Shown here: piece by piece, positions 31,530-40,677 of the stretch | Layout of the letters: every line of letters begins with the position of its first letter | How positions within the stretch are numbered: the first letter of the stretch is position 1 | Assembly: GCA_965212075.1 (NCBI GenBank) | Contig: OZ243043.1 | Span: 186,001 to 250,000 of the forward strand | Reading direction: 5' to 3' | Source of the DNA: CBDBUR01 sp965212075 | GTDB taxonomy: Bacteria > Pseudomonadota > Alphaproteobacteria > JAPOUT01 > G958296285 | Length of the DNA stretch: 64,000 bases | Program-made: the position numbers and the translations under genes | Notes under the pieces: model-generated | Told to the model about the DNA's origin: nothing | Databases searched by the model: none | What the model saw: the letters and a program-made list of their open reading frames with translations, nothing else

Positions 31530-32757
31530 GCCGCAAAGCTGCCGCCAGCGCGGCGATGGCGGGCAGGGATTGGCCTTCAAGCCAGCATAGGAACGCGCCG
31601 CCTGCGGTGGAGATATGGGTGAAATTTTGGCTATGGCCGCTGAGGTTGATGGCTGCGGCGGTTTCGCCGCCTCCGGCGATGGAGATGATGTGATCGCGCT
31701 GGGTAGCTTGCGCGATTTTTGCGGCGACATGTTTGGTGGCTTGATCAAAGGGCGGCGTTTCATAGGCGCCGAGCGGGCCATTCCATACGATCATTTTTGC
31801 CTGATCAATTTCCCGATCAATCAGCGCGAGCGTCTGCGGCCCGATGTCAAGGCAGAACATGCCATCGGGGATGTGATCAATGGTGCAGATTTGGGTGGCG
31901 GCATTGTCGCGCAGAGATTCAGCGATGACGACGTCTTTGGGCAATATGATGCGACAGGATGATCCCGAAGCTTTTTGCAGCAGCGCGCGGGCTTTGTCCA
32001 TGGTGTTGTCGTCCACGCGCGCGGTGGATTGGGGCATGAGATTTTGTGCGGCGAGCAGCGCGTTGGCCATCGCGCCGCCAATGATGAGGCCGTCCATTTG
32101 GCTCGCGAGGTTGAGCAGAATGTTGACTTTGCCGGAAATTTTTGCGCCACCGGCAATGGCGAGGGTCGGATGGGTAGGCGCGCTGAATATATTGTTGAGC
32201 TTGTCCAATTCTTCGCTGAGGCCAAAACCGGCAAAGGCGGGCAGAATATGCGCGAGCGCTTCGGTGGAGGCGTTGGCGCGATGCGCGACCGAAAAGGCGT
32301 CATTGACATAAAAATTTCCGAGTTCAGCTAGCTGGGCGGCGAAATCTGAGTCATTTTTTTCTTCGCCTTGATGGAAGCGGGTATTTTCCAAAACCAAGAT
32401 GCCGCCTTCATCAAGCGATGAGATCATATTGCGCGTGCGCTGGCCGATGCAATCGGGTGCGAAGGTGATTTTTTTTTCTAATATGTCTTCAAGCGCGCCG
32501 ACGATCGGCGCGAGGCTGAGGTCTTTATGCGGTGCGCCTTGCGGACGGCCAAAATGCGACAAAATCGCAATGCGCGCGCCGCGCGCGCTTAACGCGCTCA
32601 GGCTTGATTGATGGCTTTCAAGCCTCGTCGTATCTTGAACGCAGCCATTTTTGACTGGAATGTTGAGGTCGGCGCGAAACAGCACGGTCTGACCGGCGAG
32701 GTCGTCGCGCAAAAGCTCTGAAAGGCGGCGGAAGGACGCGGGGTGATTTTTTTTCAT
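31522..32757 (-). CDS. pgk: Phosphoglycerate kinase
   Basis: 411 residues. Substrate-binding N-domain with FRADLNIPVKNG (RxDxNxP), ILSHFGRPQG, and NDAFSVAHRANAS. The nucleotide domain has GGAKISGKVNILLNL, MIVWNGPLGAYE and the closing SIAGGGETAAAINL with FTHISTAGGAFLCWLEG. It makes ATP from 1,3-bisphosphoglycerate. It follows gap by 11 bases; the spacer holds a direct GCTGATTT repeat and no clear ribosome site. Confidence 0.97.
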   Translation of the reverse strand: MKKNHPASFRRLSELLRDDLAGQTVLFRADLNIPVKNGCVQDTTRLESHQSSLSALSARGARIAILSHFGRPQGAPHKDLSLAPIVGALEDILEKKITFAPDCIGQRTRNMISSLDEGGILVLENTRFHQGEEKNDSDFAAQLAELGNFYVNDAFSVAHRANASTEALAHILPAFAGFGLSEELDKLNNIFSAPTHPTLAIAGGAKISGKVNILLNLASQMDGLIIGGAMANALLAAQNLMPQSTARVDDNTMDKARALLQKASGSSCRIILPKDVVIAESLRDNAATQICTIDHIPDGMFCLDIGPQTLALIDREIDQAKMIVWNGPLGAYETPPFDQATKHVAAKIAQATQRDHIISIAGGGETAAAINLSGHSQNFTHISTAGGAFLCWLEGQSLPAIAALAAALRQK

Positions 32758-32768
32758 ATGAAATCAGC

Positions 32769-33773
32769 TTAAATCAGCGCGCCGAGTTTTTTGGCGACGT
32801 CGATCATGCGATTGGCGAACCCCCATTCATTATCATACCACGCTAAGACGCGCACGAGATTTTTTTCAATGACATTAGTTTGCGTGAGATCGGCGATGGC
32901 GGAGGCGCGGTGATGATTAAAATCAACTGAGACGAGCGGCAGTTCATTGATCGCGAGCACTTTTTTGAGTTTGCCGCCCGCCGCTTTGGCGAGGGCGTTA
33001 TTTATTTCTTCAATGCTGGTATTTTTTTCGGACTGGATCACGAGGTCAATGAGCGAGACGTTGGGCGTTGGGACGCGCAGGGCGCATCCGGCGATTTTAC
33101 CGGCGAGTTCGGGCATGACGAGCGCGATGGCTTTGGCCGCGCCGGTGGAGGTGGGAATGATGGACGCCGCCGCCGTGCGCGCGCGCCGCGGGTCTTGATG
33201 TGCGACGTCAAGGATTGATTGATCGCTGGTATAGGCGTGAATGGTCGTCATATGGCCGTGTTTGATGCCGCACGTCTCATGCAGCACCATGGCGACGGGT
33301 GCGAGGCAGTTGGTCGTGCAGGATGCGTTGGAGATCACGCCGTGATTTTTGTTCAGTATGCTGTCATTGACGCCAAAGACGATGGTCGCATCAGCATTGC
33401 CTGAAGGTCCGGAGATCAAAACTTTTTTTGCGCCCGCTTCAAGATGGGCTTGAGCTTTTTGGCGATCGGTGAAGATGCCGGTGGCTTCAAGCACGACATC
33501 TACGTCAAGCTCTTTCCATGGCAATTTTGCCGGATCGCGCTCGCGCAGAGATTTGATCTGATGTCCGGCGACATGAAGCTCTCCGTTTTGTTTTTCAACC
33601 GGAAAAGGCAGAGGGCCATGGGTTGAATCATGCTGGAGCAGATGCGCATTGATGTTGGTGTCGCCCAGATCGTTGATGGCGACGCAGCGCAGATTTTGCT
33701 CCTGCGCCTCTAAGGCGGCGCGCAAGCTCAACCGGCCAATCCGGCCAAATCCATTGATGGCGATGCGCAGCAT
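32769..33773 (-). CDS. gap: Glyceraldehyde-3-phosphate dehydrogenase, type I
   Basis: 334 residues. NAD site AINGFGRIGRLSLRA, catalytic Cys in SNASCTTNCLAPVAMVLHE (about 152), and the C-terminal VRVLAWYDNEWGFANRMIDV. The second residue of the fold region lacks a clear Asp for NAD preference, so cofactor use is not assigned. GAGGGG lies six bases before the ATG. Middle gene of tkt-gap-pgk. Confidence 0.97.
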   Translation of the reverse strand: MLRIAINGFGRIGRLSLRAALEAQEQNLRCVAINDLGDTNINAHLLQHDSTHGPLPFPVEKQNGELHVAGHQIKSLRERDPAKLPWKELDVDVVLEATGIFTDRQKAQAHLEAGAKKVLISGPSGNADATIVFGVNDSILNKNHGVISNASCTTNCLAPVAMVLHETCGIKHGHMTTIHAYTSDQSILDVAHQDPRRARTAAASIIPTSTGAAKAIALVMPELAGKIAGCALRVPTPNVSLIDLVIQSEKNTSIEEINNALAKAAGGKLKKVLAINELPLVSVDFNHHRASAIADLTQTNVIEKNLVRVLAWYDNEWGFANRMIDVAKKLGALI

Positions 33774-33814
33774 GATGTCCCCCTCTTTTTCCTTTTTGTC
33801 TTTAGTTTTTTGTT

Positions 33815-35950
33815 TTAGTCTTTTTTCTCTTTGGACTTTTCAAATTTTTCCTTATTTTTTTCAATGGCGTCAAGCACGGTTTCGGCGATGGCTTCGGGCG
33901 TGAGGCCGAAATGAGGGAAAAGTTTTTCGCCTGCGCCGCTGGCGCCGAAATTTTTGAGGCCGATGAAGATCGTCTCGCCGCCGGCGACGCGCTGCCAGTT
34001 GCTTTCAGCCGCCGCCTCAATGACGACGCGGACATTGCTGTCGCCTAGGATTTCCGCCTGATATTCGGGCGGCTGCGCGGCGAAAATATCTAGGCAGGGA
34101 ATGGAGATGACGCGCGTAGCGATGCGCTTGGCCGTGAGCAGGCGGCGCGCTTCTAGCGCGAGGCTGACTTCCGAGCCGCTGGCGATCAAAGTGGCATCTT
34201 CTGCGCCGTCAACGCCGCGCAGCTGGTAAGCGCCTTGGCGGCTGCGATTTTCTTCGCTTTGCGCGCCGCGTAATGTCGGGACATTTTGGCGCGTCAGCAA
34301 TATGGCGGAGGGGTTGTTTTTCTGCCGAATGGCGATGTCCCAACATTCGGCGGTTTCAACGGCGTCAGCGGGGCGCAGGACATTGAGGCCGGGGATCGCG
34401 CGCAGAGCGGCGAGATGTTCAATGGGCTGGTGGGTCGGGCCGTCTTCGCCGAGGCCAATAGAATCATGGGTGAAGACATAGATGACTCGCAGCCCCATCA
34501 AAGCGGCGAGGCGAATTGACGGGCGGCAATAATCGCTGAACACGAGGAACGTGCCGCCATAGGGCAGCATGCCGCCATGCGCGGCGATGCCGTTCATGAT
34601 CGCGCCCATAGCATGTTCGCGCACACCATAATGGATATAGCGTCCGCCGTGATTTTCGGCGGAAAGAGTTTGCAGCTCTTTGGGCTTTGTGTTGGTTGAC
34701 TCGGTGAGGTCAGCCGCGCCGCCGACCATGCCGGGCAGCAGCTCGCTCAAAGTTTCAATCACAGCGCCGGAAGCTTTGCGCGTTGCGAGACTTTTTTCGC
34801 GCGAAAGCATGCGCTTGCACTGGCTGATTGCGCGCGCGGTGCCGTCGGGGAGGTCGTTATTTTGCCGGCGCATGATTTCGCTTTTGATGTTTTCCGGCAG
34901 AGCATCCCATGTTTTTTGCCATGGGCCGCTTTTTTTGGCGATGCGCAGGCCGGCGATGCGCCATGCGTCAAGGATTTTTCCGGGCACTTCAAAAGGGGCG
35001 GCAGACCAGTTGAGCGCTTGGCGCGTGGCGGCGACTTCCTCAGCGCCGAGTGCGGCGCCATGGCTGTGATGTGTGCCTTCTTTATTGGGCGCGCCGAAGC
35101 CGATTTTTGTCTGGCACGAGATCAAAGAGGGCTTTTCGGCTTTTTGCGCTTCACGAACGGCGCTGGTGATGGCATCGGGATCGTGGCCGTCAACGATGAC
35201 GCTATGCCAGCCCGCGCTTTCAAAGCGCGCGAGCACATCGCCGCTTCCGGCGAGCGCGATATCGCCGTCAATGGTGATCTGGTTATTGTCATGAAACACA
35301 ATGAGCCGCGCAAGTTTGAGATGTCCGGCCAAAGAGATCGCTTCATGGCTGATGCCTTCCATCAGATCGCCGTCGCTGGCGAGCACATAGGTCCAATGAT
35401 TAACGATGTCATCATTGATGGCACTGAGCGTGCTGTGCATTTGACGTTCGGCGATTGCCATGCCGACCGCCATGCCCAGCCCCTGTCCGAGAGGTCCGGT
35501 GGTCACTTCAACGCCGGGCAGGCAGCCGCGCTCGGGATGGCCCGGCGTGCGTGATCCGAGCTGGCGGAAATTTTTCAAATCATCAATCGTCACGCCTTCC
35601 ACGCCGATCAGATAAAGCAGCGCGTAAAGAAGCATCGCGCCATGACCGGCGGAGAGCACAAAGCGATCGCGGTTGGGCCAATCAGGCCTATGCGGATCAA
35701 AGCTGATGAAGTTCGTCCATAAAGCGGTGATGATGTCAGCGGCACCCATCGGCATGCCCGGATGGCCGGACTTCGCCGCTTCCACCGCGTCAATCGCGAG
35801 AAAGCGCAAAGCATTTGCCATTTCTTGCGGAGAAATGTCGCTGCTCTGCGCGGCGGCGAGGTTAGGAGCTTGACTTTCGCCCTCCGGCTTTTTGGAGGAC
35901 GAAATCACCTGTCCGGCACCTAAAAGGGTGGTTCGGTGGCTGCTGCTCAT
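33815..35950 (-). CDS. tkt: Transketolase
   Basis: 711 residues. Thiamine diphosphate site GDGDLMEGISHEA-like region (LASDGDLMEGIS, about 184) with FHDNNQITIDGDIALA, and the Pyr domain (YGVREHAMGAIMNGIAAHGG; RPADAVETAECW). The first 43 residues (up to SPQEMANALRFLAI) precede the usual start and look disordered. AGGAG five bases before ATG 35950 supports the long form. First gene of tkt-gap-pgk, so the operon feeds the non-oxidative pentose phosphate path and lower glycolysis. Confidence 0.96.
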   Translation of the reverse strand: MSSSHRTTLLGAGQVISSSKKPEGESQAPNLAAAQSSDISPQEMANALRFLAIDAVEAAKSGHPGMPMGAADIITALWTNFISFDPHRPDWPNRDRFVLSAGHGAMLLYALLYLIGVEGVTIDDLKNFRQLGSRTPGHPERGCLPGVEVTTGPLGQGLGMAVGMAIAERQMHSTLSAINDDIVNHWTYVLASDGDLMEGISHEAISLAGHLKLARLIVFHDNNQITIDGDIALAGSGDVLARFESAGWHSVIVDGHDPDAITSAVREAQKAEKPSLISCQTKIGFGAPNKEGTHHSHGAALGAEEVAATRQALNWSAAPFEVPGKILDAWRIAGLRIAKKSGPWQKTWDALPENIKSEIMRRQNNDLPDGTARAISQCKRMLSREKSLATRKASGAVIETLSELLPGMVGGAADLTESTNTKPKELQTLSAENHGGRYIHYGVREHAMGAIMNGIAAHGGMLPYGGTFLVFSDYCRPSIRLAALMGLRVIYVFTHDSIGLGEDGPTHQPIEHLAALRAIPGLNVLRPADAVETAECWDIAIRQKNNPSAILLTRQNVPTLRGAQSEENRSRQGAYQLRGVDGAEDATLIASGSEVSLALEARRLLTAKRIATRVISIPCLDIFAAQPPEYQAEILGDSNVRVVIEAAAESNWQRVAGGETIFIGLKNFGASGAGEKLFPHFGLTPEAIAETVLDAIEKNKEKFEKSKEKKD

Positions 35951-36194
35951 AAAAACTCCTAAAAGTTATTTTTGTTAACCCTTTCGGTTAACCCTTTCGC
36001 GGATGCTCCACGCCATAGGGACGCAGAGCGGCGATAAAGTCAAGTCTATCATGTTTATGGCATATTCATCTGTTATAGCATTTCTGGGCGCAAAAGGTTG
36101 ACGCGCACAGCGCTTGCCGTTTAGCCTCAAGAATCAATCAAAAACGAATCAGATGTCTATAAATATGGATTGGGCAATATGGATTTAGAACCTC
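35951..36194. promoter_or_regulatory. Divergent promoter region tkt / zapA operon
   Basis: 244 bases. On the tkt side a 13-base duplication GTTAACCCTTTCG occurs at 35974 and 35987. On the zapA side GANTC sites lie at 36131-36135 and 36146-36150, followed by TATAAA near 36158. This layout would suit GcrA/CcrM control of the zapA unit, which is an inference. Confidence 0.4.
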
Positions 36195-36764
36195 ATGGAT
36201 TTTGAACCTCAAAATCACATTTATCCACAATTAGATAATTCGCGGGTAGATAATTCGCGGGTAGATAATTCGCGGGTAGATAATTCGCAGGCAGATTATG
36301 CGGATCGCGGTCATATTCTTGCGGGTGCGGCGGCGCAATTGGGCAAAGCGATTGGCGAGCTGGAACTTGTCTGTGCGTCTGCGCGCGCGCGCGCCGATCA
36401 AAAGAAAATGGCGGTTGAGCAGCGTCTAGAGCAGCATATTCAATCTCTGAAAGTGCAATCGGCCTATTGGCAGCGGGAAGCTGAAAAGCAAGCCGCCGCG
36501 CATGCCGAGCTGCATGAGCAGCAAAGTAAAGTGCAGCAAGCCGAGATAGAAAGCTGGCGTCAAAAAGTAGCATCGTGGCAGGAGAAGGCCGAGTCTTGGA
36601 AAGAGGAAGCGCGCCGTGCGGAAGAAGCGCGCGTGGCGGCATTGCATAATGTCGGCAGCGCCGAGGTCAAAGCGCTGGCGTCTGAGGCGAGTGAGTCGAT
36701 TGATCATGCACTCGCGCATATTCACGCGGCGCTGGAACGCAAAAAGTCGCGTGCAGAGGGCTGA
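36195..36764 (+). CDS. Coiled-coil protein upstream of ZapA (DUF4164-like)
   Basis: 189 residues. The N-terminus holds four five-residue DNSRV-type units made by a 15-base tandem repeat (36233-36292). From about residue 45 it is one long charged coiled coil (QRLEQHIQSLKVQS, ESWRQKVASWQEKAESWKEEARRAEEAR) with a final amphipathic helix. A coiled-coil protein in this place before zapA is common in alphaproteobacteria and is thought to act in division. Four bases separate it from zapA. The true start could be downstream of the repeat. Confidence 0.7.
   Translation: MDFEPQNHIYPQLDNSRVDNSRVDNSRVDNSQADYADRGHILAGAAAQLGKAIGELELVCASARARADQKKMAVEQRLEQHIQSLKVQSAYWQREAEKQAAAHAELHEQQSKVQQAEIESWRQKVASWQEKAESWKEEARRAEEARVAALHNVGSAEVKALASEASESIDHALAHIHAALERKKSRAEG
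36233..36292. repeat. 15-bp tandem repeat, four copies
   Basis: AGATAATTCGCGGGT at 36233, 36248 and 36263, and AGATAATTCGCAGGC at 36278. In frame with the coiled-coil gene; it adds four five-residue units. Confidence 0.95.
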
Positions 36765-36767
36765 GCG

Positions 36768-37187
36768 ATGAAGCAGGTCAATGTTTGCATTAACGGGCGG
36801 GATTATCTTCTCAATTGCGGCGAAGATGAGCAGGAGCGTTTGCACAAAGTGACTGATTATTTAAGCACGCAAATCGCGCGGCTTGATCGCACCACCAAGA
36901 GATCGGGCGATACGAATTTGATGCTGACGGCGGCGCTGATGGCATCTGATGAAGTGCTTTCTTTGCGCGAACAGATTATGGCGCTGCGCCGCGATGTGGA
37001 TCAGGCGCATCTGTCGGCGCAGGCGAAAAATAAATATATGGAAAAAAATGAAACCGATTTGGCCGCCACGCTGGGACAATTGGCGCAGCGCATTCATCTT
37101 TTGGCTGAAACGATGTCGCAGGATGAGGGTGATGAAGATAAAGATCCGCTGTTCACCGCGCGCGATGCTGCTGGCCCTGCCGCTTAG
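36768..37187 (+). CDS. zapA: Cell division protein ZapA
   Basis: 139 residues. It starts QVNVCINGRDYLLNCGEDEQERLHKVTDYL, the ZapA beta-strand and FtsZ-contact region, followed by a helix with LMLTAALMASDEVLSLREQI and a coiled coil to about residue 115. ZapA bundles FtsZ filaments at mid-cell. The acidic tail EDKDPLF is common in this family. Five bases separate it from the ygfA gene, so the 6S RNA that often sits here is absent. Confidence 0.9.
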   Translation: MKQVNVCINGRDYLLNCGEDEQERLHKVTDYLSTQIARLDRTTKRSGDTNLMLTAALMASDEVLSLREQIMALRRDVDQAHLSAQAKNKYMEKNETDLAATLGQLAQRIHLLAETMSQDEGDEDKDPLFTARDAAGPAA

Positions 37188-37192
37188 CTTAT

Positions 37193-37747
37193 ATGAATAA
37201 AGATGCTTTGCGCCGCCGCGCGCAAGAGCGCCGCGCGGCAATATCGCCCGACTGCGCGCAGCGCGCAGCGCAAAATATCGCGCGCTTGTTTTTTGAACAT
37301 GAGATCACGCAAGATGTTCACTCTGTGGCGCTTTATATGCCGATCAGAGATGAAATCAGCCCTGTGCCTTTGCTGCAGCAGCTTCATGCGCGCGGCGTGG
37401 GGTGTGCGCTGCCGATCGTGCAAGGGGCGGATGCGCCATTAAAGTTTCGCGCCTACCGGCCAGAAGATAAATTGGTTAAAGGCGCTCACGGAATCTTAGA
37501 GCCTGCCGCCGACAAACCGGAGGTGATTCCGGAAATGATTATCGTGCCGCTGCTCGCTTTTGATTCACTAGGCACAAGGCTGGGCTATGGCGCGGGGCAT
37601 TATGATCGGACGTTAATATCTTTTTCGGGTATTGCGGCGGGTTTGGCCTATGCGGCGCAGCAGATGGACGATCTGCCGCGCGCGCCGCACGATGTCGCCC
37701 TGCGCCATATATTAACGGAAACCGGCTGGTGTGCCTTTAAGATATAA
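37193..37747 (+). CDS. ygfA: 5-formyltetrahydrofolate cyclo-ligase
   Basis: 184 residues. Conserved N-terminal basic helix NKDALRRRAQERRAA, then VALYMPIRDEISPVPLL, and the ATP/phosphate motif VPLLAFDSLGTRLGYGAGHYDRTL (about 117-140). It converts 5-formyl-THF to 5,10-methenyl-THF using ATP. Position after zapA is typical for proteobacteria. Confidence 0.92.
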   Translation: MNKDALRRRAQERRAAISPDCAQRAAQNIARLFFEHEITQDVHSVALYMPIRDEISPVPLLQQLHARGVGCALPIVQGADAPLKFRAYRPEDKLVKGAHGILEPAADKPEVIPEMIIVPLLAFDSLGTRLGYGAGHYDRTLISFSGIAAGLAYAAQQMDDLPRAPHDVALRHILTETGWCAFKI

Positions 37748-37762
37748 CCGAGCGAATCAATC

Positions 37763-38515
37763 ATGGCCGGACATTCTAAATTTAAAAACATTCAATTTCG
37801 CAAGGGTGCGCAGGATAAGCGGCGGGCGAAGCAGTTTTCGCGGCTGGTGCGCGAGATCACGGTGGCGGCGTCTATTGGCGGCACCGATCCGGCGAGCAAT
37901 CCGCGGCTGCGCACGGCGATACAAAATGCGCGCGCGGCGAACATGCCCAAAGACAACATCACCCGCGCGGTCAATAAGAGCGCGGATAAGGACAGCGCCG
38001 CCTATGAGGAGATCCGCTATGAGGGGTTTGCGGCGGGCGGCGTCGGCGTGATCATTGAGGCGCTGAGCGACAATCGCAACCGCACCGCGAGCAGCATTCG
38101 CGCTTTGCTGACGAAGTTTGGCGGCAATTTGGGCGAGAACAATTCCGTGTCGTTTATGTTCACGCAGCTGGGCGAGGTGTTTTACCCGCAAGATGTTTTC
38201 ACGCAGGAGGCCGCGCTTGATGCAGCACTTGCCGCTGATGCGACCGACTGCCATTCCACGCCGGAGGGGCATTTTTTCTTTTGCGCGCGCGAGCAAATGG
38301 AGGCCTGCGCGCAAGCTCTTGAGAAGATCGCCCAGAGCGCGCCGGTCTGCCAGCGTCTGGCGTGGCTTGCGACAAATGCGATGGAAGTGAACGAAGCGTC
38401 ATTTGAGAGTCTGTGCAAGATCGTCGCGGCTTTGGAAGAGCATGATGATGTTCAATATGTCTATACCAATGCCTGCGCGCCGGAAGGGGAGCTGTTATTA
38501 TATGCGCCCCTCTAA
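37763..38515 (+). CDS. YebC/PmpR-family protein (TACO1-like)
   Basis: 250 residues. Family opening MAGHSKFKNIQFRKGAQDKRRAKQFSRLVREI, then NIXRAVNKSADKDSAAYEEIRYEGFAAGGVGVIIEALSDNRNRT split over the first two domains, and domain III closing HDDVQYVYTN. Members act as transcription regulators or relieve ribosome stalling at polyproline. It overlaps ruvC by 14 bases, the usual yebC-ruvC order. Confidence 0.93.
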   Translation: MAGHSKFKNIQFRKGAQDKRRAKQFSRLVREITVAASIGGTDPASNPRLRTAIQNARAANMPKDNITRAVNKSADKDSAAYEEIRYEGFAAGGVGVIIEALSDNRNRTASSIRALLTKFGGNLGENNSVSFMFTQLGEVFYPQDVFTQEAALDAALAADATDCHSTPEGHFFFCAREQMEACAQALEKIAQSAPVCQRLAWLATNAMEVNEASFESLCKIVAALEEHDDVQYVYTNACAPEGELLLYAPL

Positions 38516-39032
38516 AGATATATCCGAGATCATTATCGGCATTGATCCGGGCCTGCGCTGGACGGGCTGGGGCGTGATTGGCCGCCGCGCGCGCGATGGT
38601 GCGCAGGTGCATGTGGCGAGCGGCACGATCGGACCTGACACCAAAGCGCCGCTTGCTGAAAGGCTGCTGGATTTGGAGCAAAACATTGATCAAGTGTTGC
38701 GCACCTACCAGCCCGCGCAGGCGGCGATTGAAAAAGCCTTTGTTGGCATGAGTATTCCTTCGGCGTTTTTGCTGGGACAGGCGCGCGCGGCCTGTTTGAT
38801 TGCTGCGGCGCGCGCCAGTGTGCCGATTGTGGAATATGCGCCGACGGCGGTCAAGAAAGCGGTGATCGGCTTTGGCCGCGCGCGCAAACATCAGATTGCC
38901 TTTATCATCAGCAAATTGCTGCCGGCTGCCGCGCCTGAAACCGATCATGAAGCCGATGCGCTGGCGATTGCACTCTGCCATGCTTTTCGCGGCAGCCTTC
39001 GCACACGCCAGATTTTGCGGGCAGCCTCATGA
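38502..39032 (+). CDS. ruvC: Holliday junction endonuclease RuvC
   Basis: 176 residues. Acidic active site: Asp in IIGIDPGLRWTGWG, Glu in AAIEKAFVGMS, and the Asp pair in TDHEADALAIALCH. It cuts Holliday junctions with RuvAB. ATG 38502 has AAGGGGAG eight bases upstream and overlaps the yebC end; a longer frame to 38403 is not family-like. ATGA overlap with ruvA. Confidence 0.96.
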   Translation: MRPSKDISEIIIGIDPGLRWTGWGVIGRRARDGAQVHVASGTIGPDTKAPLAERLLDLEQNIDQVLRTYQPAQAAIEKAFVGMSIPSAFLLGQARAACLIAAARASVPIVEYAPTAVKKAVIGFGRARKHQIAFIISKLLPAAAPETDHEADALAIALCHAFRGSLRTRQILRAAS

Positions 39033-39622
39033 TCCGCAAACTTACAGGTCTGGTGGACAGCATCCAAGATGAGGGCGTTATTCTTGATGTTCATGGCGTT
39101 GGCTATGAGGTTCACTGTCCAAAATCCATGACGTCGCATTTGCCGCCGGTCGGCCAGCCTGCGACATTATGGATCGCCACGGCAATGAACGAACATGCGA
39201 TTTTGCTCTACGGCTTTGCGAGCGCGGAAGATTTGCACTGGTTTCATCTTTTGACGTCGGTGCATGGCGTAGGCAATCGCGCGGCGCTGGCGATTTTGGG
39301 CGCTTTGTCAGCGGAAGATCTAGCGCATACGATCACATCCGGAGAGGGCGCGCTGCTGATGACGGTGCAAGGCATTGGCAAGAAACTCGTTCAGCGCATC
39401 ATCAATGAGCTGAAAGATAAAGTGCCGCAAGCGGTCGCTGAGATGACGCCTTTGCGCGGTGCGGCGCATTTGGGCGCGCATGGTGCGATCTCGGCTTTGG
39501 TCAATTTGGGCTATACCGAATATCGCGCGCGCATGGCGGTCGGCAAGGTGATGGCGGCGAACACCAACCAGAGCGCGGCGACTGAAGAGATCATCCGCGC
39601 CTGTCTGCGGGAGCTGGCGTGA
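39029..39622 (+). CDS. ruvA: Holliday junction helicase subunit RuvA
   Basis: 197 residues. Domain I OB fold (MIRKLTGLVDSIQDEGVILDVHGVGYEVHCP), two helix-hairpin-helix motifs (VHGVGNRAALAILGAL and VQGIGKKLVQRIINELKDK) and C-terminal domain III (HGAISALVNLGYTEYRARMAV), which binds RuvB. The start overlaps the ruvC stop. Confidence 0.96.
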   Translation: MIRKLTGLVDSIQDEGVILDVHGVGYEVHCPKSMTSHLPPVGQPATLWIATAMNEHAILLYGFASAEDLHWFHLLTSVHGVGNRAALAILGALSAEDLAHTITSGEGALLMTVQGIGKKLVQRIINELKDKVPQAVAEMTPLRGAAHLGAHGAISALVNLGYTEYRARMAVGKVMAANTNQSAATEEIIRACLRELA

Positions 39623-40677
39623 TGAGCGCGCGCGAAGCGATCACACAGGCTGAAGCGCTCGGCCAAGAAGACCGCCGCGCGGTGCGTCCGCATCTTCTGA
39701 CGGACTTTATCGGCCAGCAAGAGACGCGCGAGAATTTGCGCATATTTATTGACGCCGCGCGGCAGCGCGGGGAGGCGCTGGATCATGTTTTGCTGGCCGG
39801 CCCGCCGGGGCTGGGCAAGACGACATTGGCGCATATCATCGCGCGGGAGCGGCAGGTCAATTTGCGCATGACGTCGGGGCCGGCGCTGCAAAAGCCGGGA
39901 GACTTGGCAGCGCTTCTGACCGGACTTGAACCTTATGATGTTTTGTTCATTGATGAGATTCATCGTTTGACATTGCAGGTGGAGGAGATTTTTTATTCAG
40001 CGCTTGAGGATTTTGCGCTTGACCTGATGATCGGCGAGGGCGTCGGCGCGCGCGCGGTGCGGGTGGCGCTCAACCCGTTTACGCTAGTAGGCGCGACGAC
40101 GCGCAGCGGCTTGTTGTCAGCGCCTTTGCGGGATCGCTTCGGCATTTCCATCCGGCTGGATTTTTATTCGCCGCGCGAATTGGTGCAGATCATTGAGCGC
40201 ACGGCGGGCATTTTGGGCTGCGCGTTTTCGGCGCGCAGCATTGAAGAAATGGCGCGGCGCGCGCGCGGGACGCCGCGCATTGCCGAGCGGCTCTTGCGGC
40301 GGGTGCGCGATTTTGCGCTTCCCGCAGGGCGCGGCGAGGCCGACCATGCCAGCGTGCTTGCAGCACTTGAGCGGCTGCAAGTGGATGAGGCCGGGCTGGA
40401 TCATTTGGATCATCTCTATCTGCGCTGCTTGACCGAAATGTTTGCGGGCCGCGCGGTTGGCGTTGAGACTTTGGCGGCGGCTCTGGGCGAGACGCGCGAC
40501 ACGCTTGAAGATGGCGTTGAGCCATATTTGCTGCGTCAAGGATTCATATTGCGCACACCGCGCGGGCGGGTGGCGTCGGGCGCGGCCTATGCGCATTTGG
40601 GGCTAAAGCCGCCGCCGACGGGCGATGTCGCGTCAGGCGATCTATTGCCTTATTCGCGTTCTCGTGATGATGAATAG
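39622..40677 (+). CDS. ruvB: Holliday junction helicase motor RuvB
   Basis: 351 residues. AAA+ ATPase: RPHLLTDFIGQQETRENL, Walker A GPPGLGKTTLAHI, Walker B VLFIDEIHRL, sensor 1 VGATTRSGLLSAPLRDRFG, and a winged-helix C-terminus (LRQGFILRTPRGR). It drives branch migration. ATG 39622 overlaps the ruvA stop (TGATG); GTG 39619 is an alternative. Confidence 0.97.
   Translation: MSAREAITQAEALGQEDRRAVRPHLLTDFIGQQETRENLRIFIDAARQRGEALDHVLLAGPPGLGKTTLAHIIARERQVNLRMTSGPALQKPGDLAALLTGLEPYDVLFIDEIHRLTLQVEEIFYSALEDFALDLMIGEGVGARAVRVALNPFTLVGATTRSGLLSAPLRDRFGISIRLDFYSPRELVQIIERTAGILGCAFSARSIEEMARRARGTPRIAERLLRRVRDFALPAGRGEADHASVLAALERLQVDEAGLDHLDHLYLRCLTEMFAGRAVGVETLAAALGETRDTLEDGVEPYLLRQGFILRTPRGRVASGAAYAHLGLKPPPTGDVASGDLLPYSRSRDDE

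Noticed and set aside
34862..35554. 230-residue plus-strand frame opposite tkt
   Set aside because: Antisense shadow; transketolase motifs on the minus strand are unambiguous.
37188..37192. 6S RNA between zapA and ygfA
   Set aside because: The gap is five bases, so the gene cannot be here.
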